Source of the DNA: JAUSIF01 sp963711595
Lineage (GTDB): Bacteria > Pseudomonadota > Alphaproteobacteria > Rhizobiales > Xanthobacteraceae
DNA length: 64,000 nucleotides
Reading direction: 5' to 3'
NCBI GenBank assembly: GCA_963711595.1
Contig: CAVQER010000007.1
Location: forward strand, 1-64,000
In this document: piece after piece, positions 15,639-24,656 of the stretch
Layout: every line of letters begins with the position of its first letter
Numbering within the stretch: the first letter of the stretch is position 1
Notes under the pieces: model-generated
Told to the model about the DNA's origin: nothing
Seen by the model: the letters and a program-made list of their open reading frames with translations, nothing else
Database searches by the model: none
Program-made: the position numbers and the translations under genes

Positions 15639-16121
15639 ATGTCTGAACTCGCTTCCCTTCCACTAAGCCCGGCCGAATTTCGCGTTGACGAAGCCGCGCC
15701 CGCGATCCGCCGCGGCTCGCTTCGCGTGCTGCACGCTCTCGGCTTCGCCGCTGTCGCCGAGTTGCCGCTCGGCTCGGGGCGGCGCGCGGATCTCGTGGCG
15801 ATCGGCGCGGGCGCGGAAATCTGGATCGTCGAGATCAAGTCATGCGCCGCGGATTTCCGCTCTGACCGAAAGTGGCAGGAGTATCGCCTCTACTGCGATC
15901 GCCTCCTGTTCGCGGTGGCGCCCGAGTTTCCGGCCGCGATGCTGCCGGCGGACGCGGGTCTCATGATCGCCGATGCGTATGGCGGGACGTTGGTACGTGA
16001 AGCGCCCTTGCATTTGCTGGCAGCATCACGTCGCAAGGCGATGCTCGTGCGTTTTGGCCGCGCAGCAGCGGCCCGTCTCGCAGCCGTGCACGATCCGGGA
16101 CTGAGCGAGCCCGCACTCTGA
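15639..16121 (+). CDS. mmcB: MmcB-type DNA-repair putative nuclease
   Basis: 160 aa from MSELASLP. It has the compact PD-(D/E)xK layout: RRADLVAIGAG (Asp), then IWIVEIKSCAADFRSDRKW (E-x-K), then EYRLYCDRLLFAVAPEF. MmcB of Caulobacter is a damage-inducible alphaproteobacterial protein. I looked for the alphaproteobacterial LexA box (GTTC-N7-GTTC) in the 60 nt upstream and did not find one, so SOS control is not supported here. Confidence 0.8.
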   Translation: MSELASLPLSPAEFRVDEAAPAIRRGSLRVLHALGFAAVAELPLGSGRRADLVAIGAGAEIWIVEIKSCAADFRSDRKWQEYRLYCDRLLFAVAPEFPAAMLPADAGLMIADAYGGTLVREAPLHLLAASRRKAMLVRFGRAAAARLAAVHDPGLSEPAL

Positions 16122-16142
16122 CGACCGAATTCGGAGAGAACG

Positions 16143-16530
16143 ATGAACCACAAGATCCACGACGTCGGCGTCGCGAAGCAGATCGGCACCTATAGCGACG
16201 CGATCGAAGTCGCGCCGGACATGCGCTGGCTCTACACCGCCGGGACGCCGGGGCTTGCAGCCGACGGCACGGTGCCGGCCGACATCACAGGCCAGGCGGA
16301 GATTGCGTGGCAACACATCATGGCGATGCTCAAGAAAGCCGACATGGGTGTGCATGACCTCGTGAAGATCACGCAGTACCTGCTGAATGCGAACTGACAT
16401 TCCGGCTTACGCGAAAGTGCGCTCGCGCTATCTCGGCGACGCGCGGCCGGCATCGATGCTGATGATCGTGCCGGGGCTGGTCTGGCCGAACATGCTGTTG
16501 GAAATCGAGGCCGTCGCGGCGAAGCGCTAG
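16143..16530 (+). pseudogene. RidA-family (YjgF) enamine/imine deaminase, one frame break
   Basis: Residues 1-84 read as a RidA N-terminus (GTYSDAIEVAPDMRWLYTAGTPG, QAEIAWQHIMAMLKKA) and stop at 16395-16397. The correct C-terminus continues immediately in the next frame: DIPAYAKVRSRYLG, then ASMLMIVPGLVWPNMLLEIEAVA, ending at 16530. Dropping the T at 16395 restores a full-length protein of normal size (128 aa). The surrounding sequence shows no decay, so a single-base sequence error is more likely than a true pseudogene. RidA proteins deaminate reactive enamines; the catalytic Arg is present in the second part. Confidence 0.75.
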
Positions 16531-16532
16531 CT

Positions 16533-17087
16533 TCAGCGCGGCGCGCGCTTGGCGAGGATCCGCTGCAGCGTGCGGCGATGCATGTTGAGCCGCCGCGCGG
16601 TTTCCGAGACGTTGCGGCCGCACAGCTCGTAGACGCGCTGGATGTGCTCCCAGCGGACGCGATCTGCCGACATCGGCTTTTCCGGGGGCTCCGCCTTCTG
16701 GCCGGGCGGCGCCGTCAGCGCCGCAAACACGTCGTCGGCGTCCGCGGGCTTCGCGAGATAGTCGACAGCGCCGAGCTTCACAGCCGTGACGGCTGTCGCG
16801 ATGTTTCCATACCCCGTCAGCACAACGGCGCGCGCGTCCGGACGCTTCTCCTTCAGCGCAGAAATGACCTCGATGCCGTTGCCGTCGTTCAAACGCATGT
16901 CCACGACGGCAAAAGCCGGCGCGGATGCGGAGACCTGCGCGAGGCCATCGGCAACCAACTCAGCCGTCGTCACCTGGAAGCCGCGGCTTTCCATTGCGCG
17001 CGCGAGCCGTTCCAGAAATGACTTGTCGTCGTCGACGATGAGGAGGCGCCGATCAGCCTTCAGCTCGTGTCCACGGGCGTCGGCCAT
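16533..17087 (-). CDS. actR: Redox response regulator ActR/RegA/PrrA
   Basis: 184 aa from MADARGHE. Receiver domain with acidic pair VDDD, phospho-Asp at about 63 in AVVDMRLND, and AKPAD for the switch Lys; then a proline-rich linker and a Fis-type helix-turn-helix (NVSETARRLNMHRRTLQRIL) whose sequence is the hallmark of this family. It controls carbon, nitrogen and respiratory genes by redox state in alphaproteobacteria. Its partner kinase lies upstream on the same strand. Confidence 0.95.
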   Translation of the reverse strand: MADARGHELKADRRLLIVDDDKSFLERLARAMESRGFQVTTAELVADGLAQVSASAPAFAVVDMRLNDGNGIEVISALKEKRPDARAVVLTGYGNIATAVTAVKLGAVDYLAKPADADDVFAALTAPPGQKAEPPEKPMSADRVRWEHIQRVYELCGRNVSETARRLNMHRRTLQRILAKRAPR

Positions 17088-17117
17088 CGCTAGTCCTGTA
17101 AGCATAGCCGCAGAGAT

Positions 17118-18500
17118 TTAGTTATCCGCGGAGCCTGTGACAAGTGTAGCGGAAGATTTCGTTTCCGTCTGCACCGAAGGGGCCGAGATGGCGTCCTGAC
17201 TAAGGTTAACTTCGAGTGCCGGACGCGGCCAACGAACGCGTATAATTGCTCCGGTATCGGGCAGCGTGCGGTTTTCGAAAGAAAGCGTCGCGCCCGTGCG
17301 CTCGAGCAACGTCTTCGCAATGAAGAAGCCGAGGCCAAGGCCGCCCGCCGCTTCACCGGGCCGGCGCCGGCCACGCATCGTGACGTAGGGCTCGCCGATC
17401 CGATTGATCACGTCCGGTGCGAAGCCCGGACCATCGTCCGTCACGACGACGGCCACCGTATCGCTGTTCCAGTCCGCAACGACCGTCACCCGGTCGTTCG
17501 CGAAATCGACGGCGTTTTCGACGAGGTTGCCGAGGCCGTAGAGGATCGCGGGATTGCGCGCGACGACCGGTTCGCCGGCACGGCTCGCGGGCGTTTCGAT
17601 CTGGATGGCGACGCCGAAGGGCTGATGCGGCGCGATGACCTCTTCGAGCAAATGCGAAAGCGGCATGCGATCAAACGGAGCGTCGCCCGACCCAAGCGAA
17701 GTCAACGTGCGCAAGATCGAACGGCAGCGTTCGCTCTGCTCGCGCAGCAGCGCGATGTCCTGACGATGCGGAGAATCCGGCGGGACCTCGCGCTCGAGTT
17801 CGCGCACCACGATCGCAATGGTCGCGAGCGGCGTGCCGAGCTCGTGCGCAGCTGCAGCGGCAAGGCCATCGAGCGCCGATAAATGCTGCTCGCGGGCGAG
17901 AACCAGCTCGGTTTCGGCCAGCGCGTCGGACAGCTGACGCGTTTCTTTGGCAACCGCAAAAGCGTAGCCCCCGATGAAGGCCACGGATACGACCACCGAG
18001 GCCCACATCCCGATCATGAAGAGGCGCGGCGGCACGTAGGCGAATTGCGGATACCATGGCAGCGGATGGTGAAAGACGCCGATCACGGTGGCGAGGGAAA
18101 CCGCGAGGATGCCGAGCAGCAAGGTGGTGCGCGGCGACAGGGCCGTCGCTGAGATCAGCACCGGCGCAAGGAACAGGATGCTGAAAGGATTGGCGAGCCC
18201 GCCGGTGAGATAGAGAAGCAGCGCGAGCTGGACGATGTCGAAGCCGAGGATCAACGCGGCCTGCGGTTCATCGAGCCGCCGCGGGCGCGGCTTGCGGGCG
18301 CGCAGCACGATATTGGTGACGGCGGTAAGCGCCACGATCGCGAGCGCCGGCCAGATCGGCAGCGGAAAGCCCATGCCGAGATGGACACCGACGAGCGTCA
18401 CCGCCTGGCCCGCGACCGCGAGCCAGCGCAGCCGCAGCAGCGTGTCGAGGCGCAGGCCGTATGGCCGCGGTCCGATCAGTCGGTCGCCGGGTTTCGCCAT
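17118..18500 (-). CDS. actS: Redox sensor histidine kinase ActS/RegB/PrrB
   Basis: 460 aa from MAKPGDRL, preceded by an AGAGGCG ribosome site. About six membrane helices occupy residues ~25-190; the quinone-site signature GGLANPFSILFLAPV is intact. The H-box is AAAAHELGTPLATI; the dimerisation helix contains REQSERCRSIL, where the Cys matches the redox-active Cys of RegB. The N/G boxes are NLVENAVDFA, DDGPGFAP and GGLGLGFFIAK. It is followed by actR after about 30 nt. No senC/prrC gene is between them. Confidence 0.95.
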   Translation of the reverse strand: MAKPGDRLIGPRPYGLRLDTLLRLRWLAVAGQAVTLVGVHLGMGFPLPIWPALAIVALTAVTNIVLRARKPRPRRLDEPQAALILGFDIVQLALLLYLTGGLANPFSILFLAPVLISATALSPRTTLLLGILAVSLATVIGVFHHPLPWYPQFAYVPPRLFMIGMWASVVVSVAFIGGYAFAVAKETRQLSDALAETELVLAREQHLSALDGLAAAAAHELGTPLATIAIVVRELEREVPPDSPHRQDIALLREQSERCRSILRTLTSLGSGDAPFDRMPLSHLLEEVIAPHQPFGVAIQIETPASRAGEPVVARNPAILYGLGNLVENAVDFANDRVTVVADWNSDTVAVVVTDDGPGFAPDVINRIGEPYVTMRGRRRPGEAAGGLGLGFFIAKTLLERTGATLSFENRTLPDTGAIIRVRWPRPALEVNLSQDAISAPSVQTETKSSATLVTGSADN

Positions 18501-18633
18501 CGCCTCTATGTAGGCCCATGACGCGGCGAGAGAAACTATCAAAACAAATTGACGCTTAACCCCATCAGAAGCGGCTTTTCATTATTTACGGGGCCTTGCT
18601 CGTGCCACGCGAAACGGGAATAACCCCCGCGCC

Positions 18634-19389
18634 ATGACATCCAGCGCCATCAAAGTCGAAGCCCTTACCAAGCATTACGGCGAAGCGATCGCCGTGAACG
18701 GCGTCTCGTTTGCGATCGCGAGCGGGTCCATCACCGGCCTGCTCGGCGGCAATGGCGCGGGGAAGACGACGACCATCGGGATGATCCTGGGGCTCGTCGC
18801 GCCGACGAGCGGGCGCGCGCTTGTATTCGGTGCCGACATGGCGCGCGAAGCCCATCGGGTTCTGCATCGGGTCAATTTCGAAAGCCCGTATGTGGATCTC
18901 CCGCATCGGCTCACCGTGAGACAGAACCTCACGGTATTCGGCCTTCTCTACGGCGTCTCCCCGATCGGCGAGCGGATCAAGCAGCTCACGCGCGACCTCG
19001 ATCTCGGCGAGTTCATCGATCGTCCGGCGGGAAAACTGTCGGCCGGCCAAAAGACGCGCGTCGCGCTTGCCAAGGCGCTCGTGAACGACCCCGACCTACT
19101 CGTCCTCGACGAGCCTACCGCCTCGCTCGATCCCGACACGGCCGACTGGATTCGCGGACATCTCGAGCAGTACCGCGTGCGAAAGAATGCGACGATCCTG
19201 CTTGCCTCGCACAACATGGGCGAGGTCGAGCGGCTGTGCGACCGCGTGCTGATGATGAAGCGCGGGAACGTCGTGGACGACGGTTCGCCGGCGCAACTGC
19301 TCGCGCGCTACGGGCGACAGAATCTCGAGGAGGTGTTTCTCGACGTCGCGCGCGATCGGCGCGAGCCCATGCGGGAGGCCGCGCAGTGA
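18634..19389 (+). CDS. ABC-2 type transporter, ATP-binding subunit
   Basis: 251 aa. Walker A GGNGAGKTT, signature LSAGQKTR, Walker B LLVLDEPTAS and H-loop LASHNM are all present. The signature is LSAGQ instead of LSGGQ, as in many exporters of the NodI/CcmA-like group. Its stop overlaps the permease start (GTGA), so the two subunits are translationally coupled. Divergent from actS. Substrate unknown. Confidence 0.93.
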   Translation: MTSSAIKVEALTKHYGEAIAVNGVSFAIASGSITGLLGGNGAGKTTTIGMILGLVAPTSGRALVFGADMAREAHRVLHRVNFESPYVDLPHRLTVRQNLTVFGLLYGVSPIGERIKQLTRDLDLGEFIDRPAGKLSAGQKTRVALAKALVNDPDLLVLDEPTASLDPDTADWIRGHLEQYRVRKNATILLASHNMGEVERLCDRVLMMKRGNVVDDGSPAQLLARYGRQNLEEVFLDVARDRREPMREAAQ

Positions 19390-20198
19390 ACGCCAGCGCA
19401 TTCGCGATCTCGCCACGGCGCGTCGGCGCGATGATCCTGCGGCATTGGTACCTGCTGCGCTCGTCCTGGCCGCGATTGTTCGAACTCGTCTATTGGCCGG
19501 CCGTGCAGATGTTCATGTGGGGATTGCTGCAGCTCGGCGTCGGCCGTCAGCCCGGCGCGCTCGCGGCGACCGTGAGCACTTTCCTCGCGGCGTTTCTCCT
19601 CTGGGACATCCTGTTCCGCGGACAGATCGGCTTCTCGATGTCGTTCCTCGAAGAAATGTGGTCGAGGAACTTGCCGAACCTGATGATCACGCCATTGCGG
19701 GCAAGCGAGTTCGTGCTCGCGCTGATCGTGATGAGCGTGGTGCGGTTGTCGATCGGGCTCATCCCCGTGACGATTCTCGCGATCCTGTTCTTCGGATTCA
19801 ATCTTTGGTCGCTCGGCATCGCGCTCGCGGCTTTCTTCGCGAACCTGCTGTTCACGAGCTGGTCGGTCGGAATGTTCTGCTCGGGGCTCGTGCTGCGGCA
19901 CGGCATGGGTGCGGAAAGTCTTGCGTGGAGCCTGATGTTTTTTTTCCTGCCGCTAACGTGCGTCTACTACCCGGTGACCACCTTGCCTGAGTGGCTGCAG
20001 CCGGTCGCATGGGCGCTGCCGCCGACCGCCGTGTTCGAAGGGATGCGCGCGCTCGCGATCGATCACGTGTTCCGCGCGGATCTGATGCTGTGGGCGCTCG
20101 GTCTCAATCTCCTTTGGCTCGCGGCGGGCGCGATCAGCTTCATGTGGCTGCTGCGGGGGGCGCGGAAGTCCGGCTCGCTCCTGCAGATCGGCGAGTAA
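19386..20198 (+). CDS. ABC-2 type transporter, permease subunit
   Basis: 270 aa starting at a GTG that overlaps the ATPase stop. Six hydrophobic segments, and the typical ABC-2 late motif SLMFFFLPLTCVYYPVTTLPEWLQPVAWALPPTAVFEGMR in pieces, where the Y-P-V-x-x-L-P-x-x-L signature is clear. It forms an export complex with the preceding gene; lipid, polysaccharide or drug export are all possible. Confidence 0.9.
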   Translation: MNASAFAISPRRVGAMILRHWYLLRSSWPRLFELVYWPAVQMFMWGLLQLGVGRQPGALAATVSTFLAAFLLWDILFRGQIGFSMSFLEEMWSRNLPNLMITPLRASEFVLALIVMSVVRLSIGLIPVTILAILFFGFNLWSLGIALAAFFANLLFTSWSVGMFCSGLVLRHGMGAESLAWSLMFFFLPLTCVYYPVTTLPEWLQPVAWALPPTAVFEGMRALAIDHVFRADLMLWALGLNLLWLAAGAISFMWLLRGARKSGSLLQIGE

Positions 20199-20274
20199 AA
20201 TAGGGCGGAAAACCACTCCACACGCGACGTTTACGCACTCCCCTTAGATTGACGCACTGCGAGCCCCCACCTAT

Positions 20275-20287
20275 GTTGCAACGCAAC
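20275..20287. promoter_or_regulatory. Inverted repeat upstream of phaZ, possible PhaR-type operator
   Basis: GTTGC-AAC-GCAAC lies 25 nt before the phaZ start. Its TGC-N3-GCA core resembles sites bound by PhaR-type regulators of PHB genes. Just upstream, ACGCACT occurs twice (20233 and 20252), 19 nt apart, about two helical turns. Both are short motifs and could be chance. Confidence 0.3.
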
Positions 20288-20312
20288 AGAGTCGGGCACG
20301 GTCTGGAAAAAC

Positions 20313-21635
20313 ATGCCGATTGGGGAATTTGGCGGCGCACCACATCTACCGGGCAGCGGCGGCCCGCCGGTCACCACACCTCTTTACTGGCTTTATGAGT
20401 GGGGCCAAGCCGCGCTCAATCCATCGCGCGCGCTCGCGGATGTGACGCGGCTCTATTTCAAGAACCCGCTCAATCCCCTCGCCCATACCACGTTGGGAAA
20501 ATCGATCGCCGCGACCGCGGAGATCTACGAACGTGCCGTGCGTCGCTATGCCAAGCCCGAGTGGCGGATTGATTCCACCACGGTCGGCGGCGAGCGCGTG
20601 CCGGTGCAAATCACCACGGTTTGGGAACGGCCGTTCTGCCGGTTGCTGCACTTCGAGCGCGTGTTCGAGCATCCGCCGCGCCACCAGCAGCCGAAGGTAC
20701 TGATCGTCGCGCCGATGTCGGGGCACTATCCGACGCTCCTGCGCGGCACCGTCGAGGCATTCCTGCCGCAGCACGACGTCTACATCACCGAGTGGGTCGA
20801 TGCGCGCATGGTGCCGCTGTCGCAGGGGCGCTTCGATCTCGACGACTACATCGACTACCTGATTTCGATGCTGCACCAGCTCGGCGGCGACTGCCACGTG
20901 ATCGCGGTGTGCCAGCCGTCGGTGCCCGTGCTCGCCGCGGTCGCCTTGATGGAGGCGAAGAACGACCCGTATGTCCCGCATTCCATGATCCTCATGGGCG
21001 GTCCGATCGACACGCGGGAAAAGCCGACCGCGGTCAATCGGCTCGCCGAGGAGCGCGGGATCGACTGGTTCCGCCGCAACGTGATCGCGCGCGTGCCGTT
21101 TCCGCATCCGGGCTTCATGCGAGAGGTCTACCCGGGCTTCCTGCAGCTCACGGGCTTCATCAGCATGAACCTCGATCGGCACCTCGATGCGCACCGGCAG
21201 ATGTTCGAGCACCTGGTGAGCGGCGACGGCAATTCCGCGGACAAGCACCGCGAGTTCTACGACGAGTATCTCGCGGTGATGGACCTGGCGGCCGAGTTCT
21301 ATCTGCAGACGGTCGAGACCGTGTTCGTCCGGCACGCGCTTCCGAAGGGCGAGATGACCCACCGCGGCACCAAGGTCGATCCCTCCAGGATCCGCCGCGT
21401 CGCGCTCCTGACGATCGAAGGCGAGCACGACGACATTTCGGGCCTCGGTCAGACACAGGCTGCGCACAGGTTGTGCACAAGCATTCCGGCCGACAAGAAG
21501 GCTCACTACATGCAGCCCTCGGTCGGACATTACGGCGTGTTCAACGGCTCGCGGTTCCGCGCTGAGATCGCGCCGCGCATCTTCGATTTCATCCGCACGC
21601 ATCAACAGGCGAGCCGCAAGATCAAAGCCGCCTGA
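20313..21635 (+). CDS. phaZ: Intracellular polyhydroxybutyrate depolymerase
   Basis: 440 aa, no signal peptide. It mobilises stored PHB. The N-terminus MPIGE and the block PLYWLYEWGQAALNPSRA match rhizobial PhaZ. The nucleophile is Cys at about 200 in VIAVCQPSVP, the cysteine lipase-like box of this group; Asp and His are probably in EGEHDDISG and PSVGHYGVF near the end. The start has only a weak ribosome site (GGAAAAAC), but the MPIGE match fixes it. Confidence 0.93.
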   Translation: MPIGEFGGAPHLPGSGGPPVTTPLYWLYEWGQAALNPSRALADVTRLYFKNPLNPLAHTTLGKSIAATAEIYERAVRRYAKPEWRIDSTTVGGERVPVQITTVWERPFCRLLHFERVFEHPPRHQQPKVLIVAPMSGHYPTLLRGTVEAFLPQHDVYITEWVDARMVPLSQGRFDLDDYIDYLISMLHQLGGDCHVIAVCQPSVPVLAAVALMEAKNDPYVPHSMILMGGPIDTREKPTAVNRLAEERGIDWFRRNVIARVPFPHPGFMREVYPGFLQLTGFISMNLDRHLDAHRQMFEHLVSGDGNSADKHREFYDEYLAVMDLAAEFYLQTVETVFVRHALPKGEMTHRGTKVDPSRIRRVALLTIEGEHDDISGLGQTQAAHRLCTSIPADKKAHYMQPSVGHYGVFNGSRFRAEIAPRIFDFIRTHQQASRKIKAA

Positions 21636-21708
21636 GAAGCCTTGCTTCCGGCGCGACTTTCGCATTGCCTAGCGTCATCGCAATTCGATTCGATTCGGCG
21701 CAGGCGGC

Positions 21709-22473
21709 ATGCAGCTTTCCCTACCCTTGTTCATCAGGCGACGGCCGGAAGCGGACGAGCGGCGGCTTGTCGTTTCCTGTGCGAGTGGAGCGTTCGAAGT
21801 CACGCTGAAGCGCCATCCGCGGGCGCGACGCTACACCCTGCGCGTGCTGGAAAAGAGCCGGGAAGTCGTGTTGACGATCCCTCCGCGCGGGTCGCTCCGC
21901 GAAGCGCGAGCGTTCGCCGAGCGCAGTGCGAGCTGGATCGCGACCCGCGTTAAGCGCATTCCCGAGCCGGTTCCATTCGCGGAAGGAGCGACCATTCCGA
22001 TCCGCGGCATACCGCATTCGATCGCGCACAAGCCACACGCACGCGGAACGGTGTGGACGGAAACCAAGGAGGACGGCGCTGCACTCTTATGCGTCGCGGG
22101 CGGCGCCGCTCATGTCGCGCGCCGTGTCACCGATTTCCTGAAGCGTGAGGCAAGGCGCGAACTCGCGCTGGCGACGCGGCGCCATGCTGAGGCGCTTGGA
22201 GTTGCGGTCGAGCGGATCGGCGTGCGCGATACCGCAAGCCGCTGGGGTTCGTGCTCGCACGATGGCTCCCTCTCCTATTCCTGGCGGCTCATTCTCGCGC
22301 CCGCGTTCGTGCTGGACTACCTCGCGGCCCACGAAGTCGCGCACCGTCGCGAACTGAACCATTCCGCGCGGTTCTGGCGGATCGTCGACGGGCTCACGCC
22401 GGAGCGGCGCCGGGCCGAGGCCTGGCTCAGGGCTAACGGCAATTCCCTGCACCGCTACGGCGCAGCGAACTAG
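21709..22473 (+). CDS. YgjP-type (DUF45) zinc metallopeptidase
   Basis: 254 aa. The C-terminal domain carries the zinc motif AAHEVAHRRELNHS-x2-FW, with HExxH and a third His three residues further along. RWGSCSHDGSLSYSWRL ahead of it is the standard family signature. The N-terminal half (RARRYTLRVL, VVLTIPPRGS) matches the usual substrate-like beta domain. Soluble. It ends 2 nt from the convergent PBP gene. Physiological role unknown. Confidence 0.88.
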   Translation: MQLSLPLFIRRRPEADERRLVVSCASGAFEVTLKRHPRARRYTLRVLEKSREVVLTIPPRGSLREARAFAERSASWIATRVKRIPEPVPFAEGATIPIRGIPHSIAHKPHARGTVWTETKEDGAALLCVAGGAAHVARRVTDFLKREARRELALATRRHAEALGVAVERIGVRDTASRWGSCSHDGSLSYSWRLILAPAFVLDYLAAHEVAHRRELNHSARFWRIVDGLTPERRRAEAWLRANGNSLHRYGAAN

Positions 22474-22475
22474 AC

Positions 22476-24579
22476 TCACCTGCGCCCGAACAGTCGATCC
22501 AGCAGCCAGTTATCGAGCGGGGCTTCGTCGCGGGTCGGGCCGCGCGGCGTCGGCTCTTCTTCAACCGGCGCCGGCGGCGCGCCGACATAGGATGCGTGCT
22601 CGATCGCGCCCGGAAGGCCCACCACCGGCATGTTTTCGTGGGCCGCGCGCATGAAGCGGTTCCAGACGTCGACCGGCAACGTCGACCCGGATGCGCGCTT
22701 GGTCGGCGAGTTGTCGTCGTTGCCGAGCCAGACGCCGGTAACAAGGCGACCCGTGTACCCGATGAACCAGGCGTCGCGGAAATCCTGGCTTGTGCCCGTC
22801 TTGCCTGCGGCGGGCCAGCCGGGAATGCGCGCACGCTGCGCGGTGCCCGTGAGCAAGGTTTCTTCCAGCATGCGGTTCATCATCGGCACGTGGCGCGGCG
22901 ACACTACCGTGCCGACGCCGGACGCGCTGCGCGCGTAGATGATTTTCCCGTCACGGCCGCGCACGCGCTCGATCACATGCGGGATCACGCCAATGCCACC
23001 GTTTGCGAACGGCGCGTAGGCGCCGACGAGTTCAAGCAGCGTGACTTCCGAGGTGCCCAGCGAGATCGATGGATTCGCTTCAAGCTTCGAGGCGATGCCG
23101 AGACGTCGCGCGGTCTTGGCGACCACCTGCGGGCCGACTTCGAGGCCGACGCGGACGGCTACCGTGTTCAGCGAATGAGAGAGCGCGGTCTCCAGGCTGA
23201 CCGGGCCGTAGTATTGCTTCGAGTAGTTCTCCGGCCGCCATCCCTTGATCTGGATCGGCGCGTCCTCGCGGACGGTTTCCGGCGTCATGCCGCGTTCGAG
23301 GGCCGCCAGATAAACGAACGGCTTGAACGCAGAGCCGGGCTGACGATGCGCCGCGATCGCGCGGTTGAACTGGCTGTCGGCGTAGGAGCGGCCGCCGACA
23401 AGCGCGCGCACGGCGCCGTCCGGGTCCATGGCGAGCACTGCGCCCTGCCTCACGCCGAACTTCTCGCCCTTGGCGGCAAGCTCCTCGGTCAGCGCCCGCT
23501 CGGCCGCGGCCTGCAGCACGGGATCGATCGTCGTGTGCACGATCACATCGCGCTCGACGCGGCCGATATAGTCGTCGAGGGCGTCCATCACCCAGTCGGC
23601 GGCATAGCCGCTCGAACCCGGGCCCGTGTTCCTGACAATCGCGGCCGGACGCGCGCGCGTGATGCGCGCCATTTCCGCCGTGACGAATTTGGCGTCCACC
23701 ATGGCTTCGAGCACGAGTTCGGCGCGGTCGCGTGCAGCGCGCGGATTGCGCGTGAGTGCGAGGCGCGACGGCGCCTTGACGAGGCCGGCGAGAATCGCCG
23801 CTTCGCCCAGCGTCACGAGCCGTGCGGGCTTGCCGAAATAGCGCTGCGCCGCGGCCTCAACGCCGTAGGCACCGGCGCCGAAATAGACGCGGTTGAGGTA
23901 GAGCTCGAGGATCTCGCCCTTCGTGAAGCGCGCCTCGAGCCATAGGGCCAGCACCAGCTCGTCGAGCTTGCGCATGATCGTGCGCTTCTCGGTGAGATAG
24001 AGATTTTTGGCGAGCTGCTGCGTCAGCGTCGAGCCGCCCTCGCGAATCGACATGGCCGACAGGTTGACGACGACCGCGCGTGCAAGTCCGAGGGGATCGA
24101 TGCCGAAATGCGAGTGAAAGCGCCGATCCTCGATCGCGATGAAGGCCTGCGGAAGGTAAGGCGGGAGCGCCTTGAGCGGAATCGAACTCGCCGCCCATTT
24201 CGCCGCGCGTCGCGAAGACCTTGCCATCGGCGCCGAGGATCGTGACCGATGGTGGCCGTTGCGGCACGACCAACGACTGCAGCGGCGGCAGACGGAGCGA
24301 GACGACGATAAAGAGCGCAACGAGCGAGAGCACGCCCCAGATCGACAGCACGAACATCCAATAGGCGAGGCGCCGCGCATCGAAGCGAAGGCGCAAGCGG
24401 CGGCGCTTCCGCCGCGCGCGTTTGCGCTTTCCGCCTTTCGGACTTGCCTCGCCTTCGGCTGCTCGCGGTTTTGATTCCGGCGGACCGCCCGCGCGATCGC
24501 CGGGCGTCAGCCGCAAGTGAAACAACGAGCCGATGGTGTCGAGCACGGGCTCACGCCGCGTGCGCCGCCGCCAGAACAT
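22476..24579 (-). CDS. Class A penicillin-binding protein 1A, one frame break
   Basis: A bifunctional cell-wall synthase of about 700 aa. It starts MFWRRRTRR, has a Lys/Arg-rich cytosolic segment and one membrane anchor (AYWMFVLSIWGVLSLVALFIVV). Transglycosylase motifs: AIEDRRFHSHFGID, GGSTLTQQLAKN, KGEILELYLN. Transpeptidase motifs: PGSAFKPF (SxxK), SHSLNT (SxN), AAGKTGTSQ (KTG). The frame changes near 24185, between GGEF and SIPLKALPPYLP; removing one base joins both halves into a normal protein, so an insertion error is likely. Confidence 0.88.
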
Positions 24580-24591
24580 GTCCCATCCCTC

Positions 24592-24609
24592 CCGGGCGCG
24601 TCCGCCCGG
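24592..24609. repeat. Stem-loop in the glnD-PBP1A interval
   Basis: CCGGGCG-CGTC-CGCCCGG, a 7-bp GC stem 48 nt after the glnD stop and just ahead of the PBP1A start. It lacks a U-tract. It may limit read-through from glnD or sit in the PBP1A leader. Confidence 0.35.
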
Positions 24610-24656
24610 TTAAGGAAAGCTAAATCTGCCGGTTTAAGGGGCGGTTAAATGAGCGA

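Noticed and set aside
20208..20232. GGAAA-N16-CGTT, a near match to the EcfG promoter, upstream of phaZ
   Set aside because: One mismatch in the invariant GGAAC box; such near matches are common in GC-rich DNA.
20346..21665. A 439-codon open frame on the minus strand opposite phaZ
   Set aside because: Shadow frame; phaZ has all family motifs.
22596..23945. A 449-codon open frame on the plus strand opposite the PBP gene
   Set aside because: Antisense shadow; the PBP motifs on the minus strand are complete.
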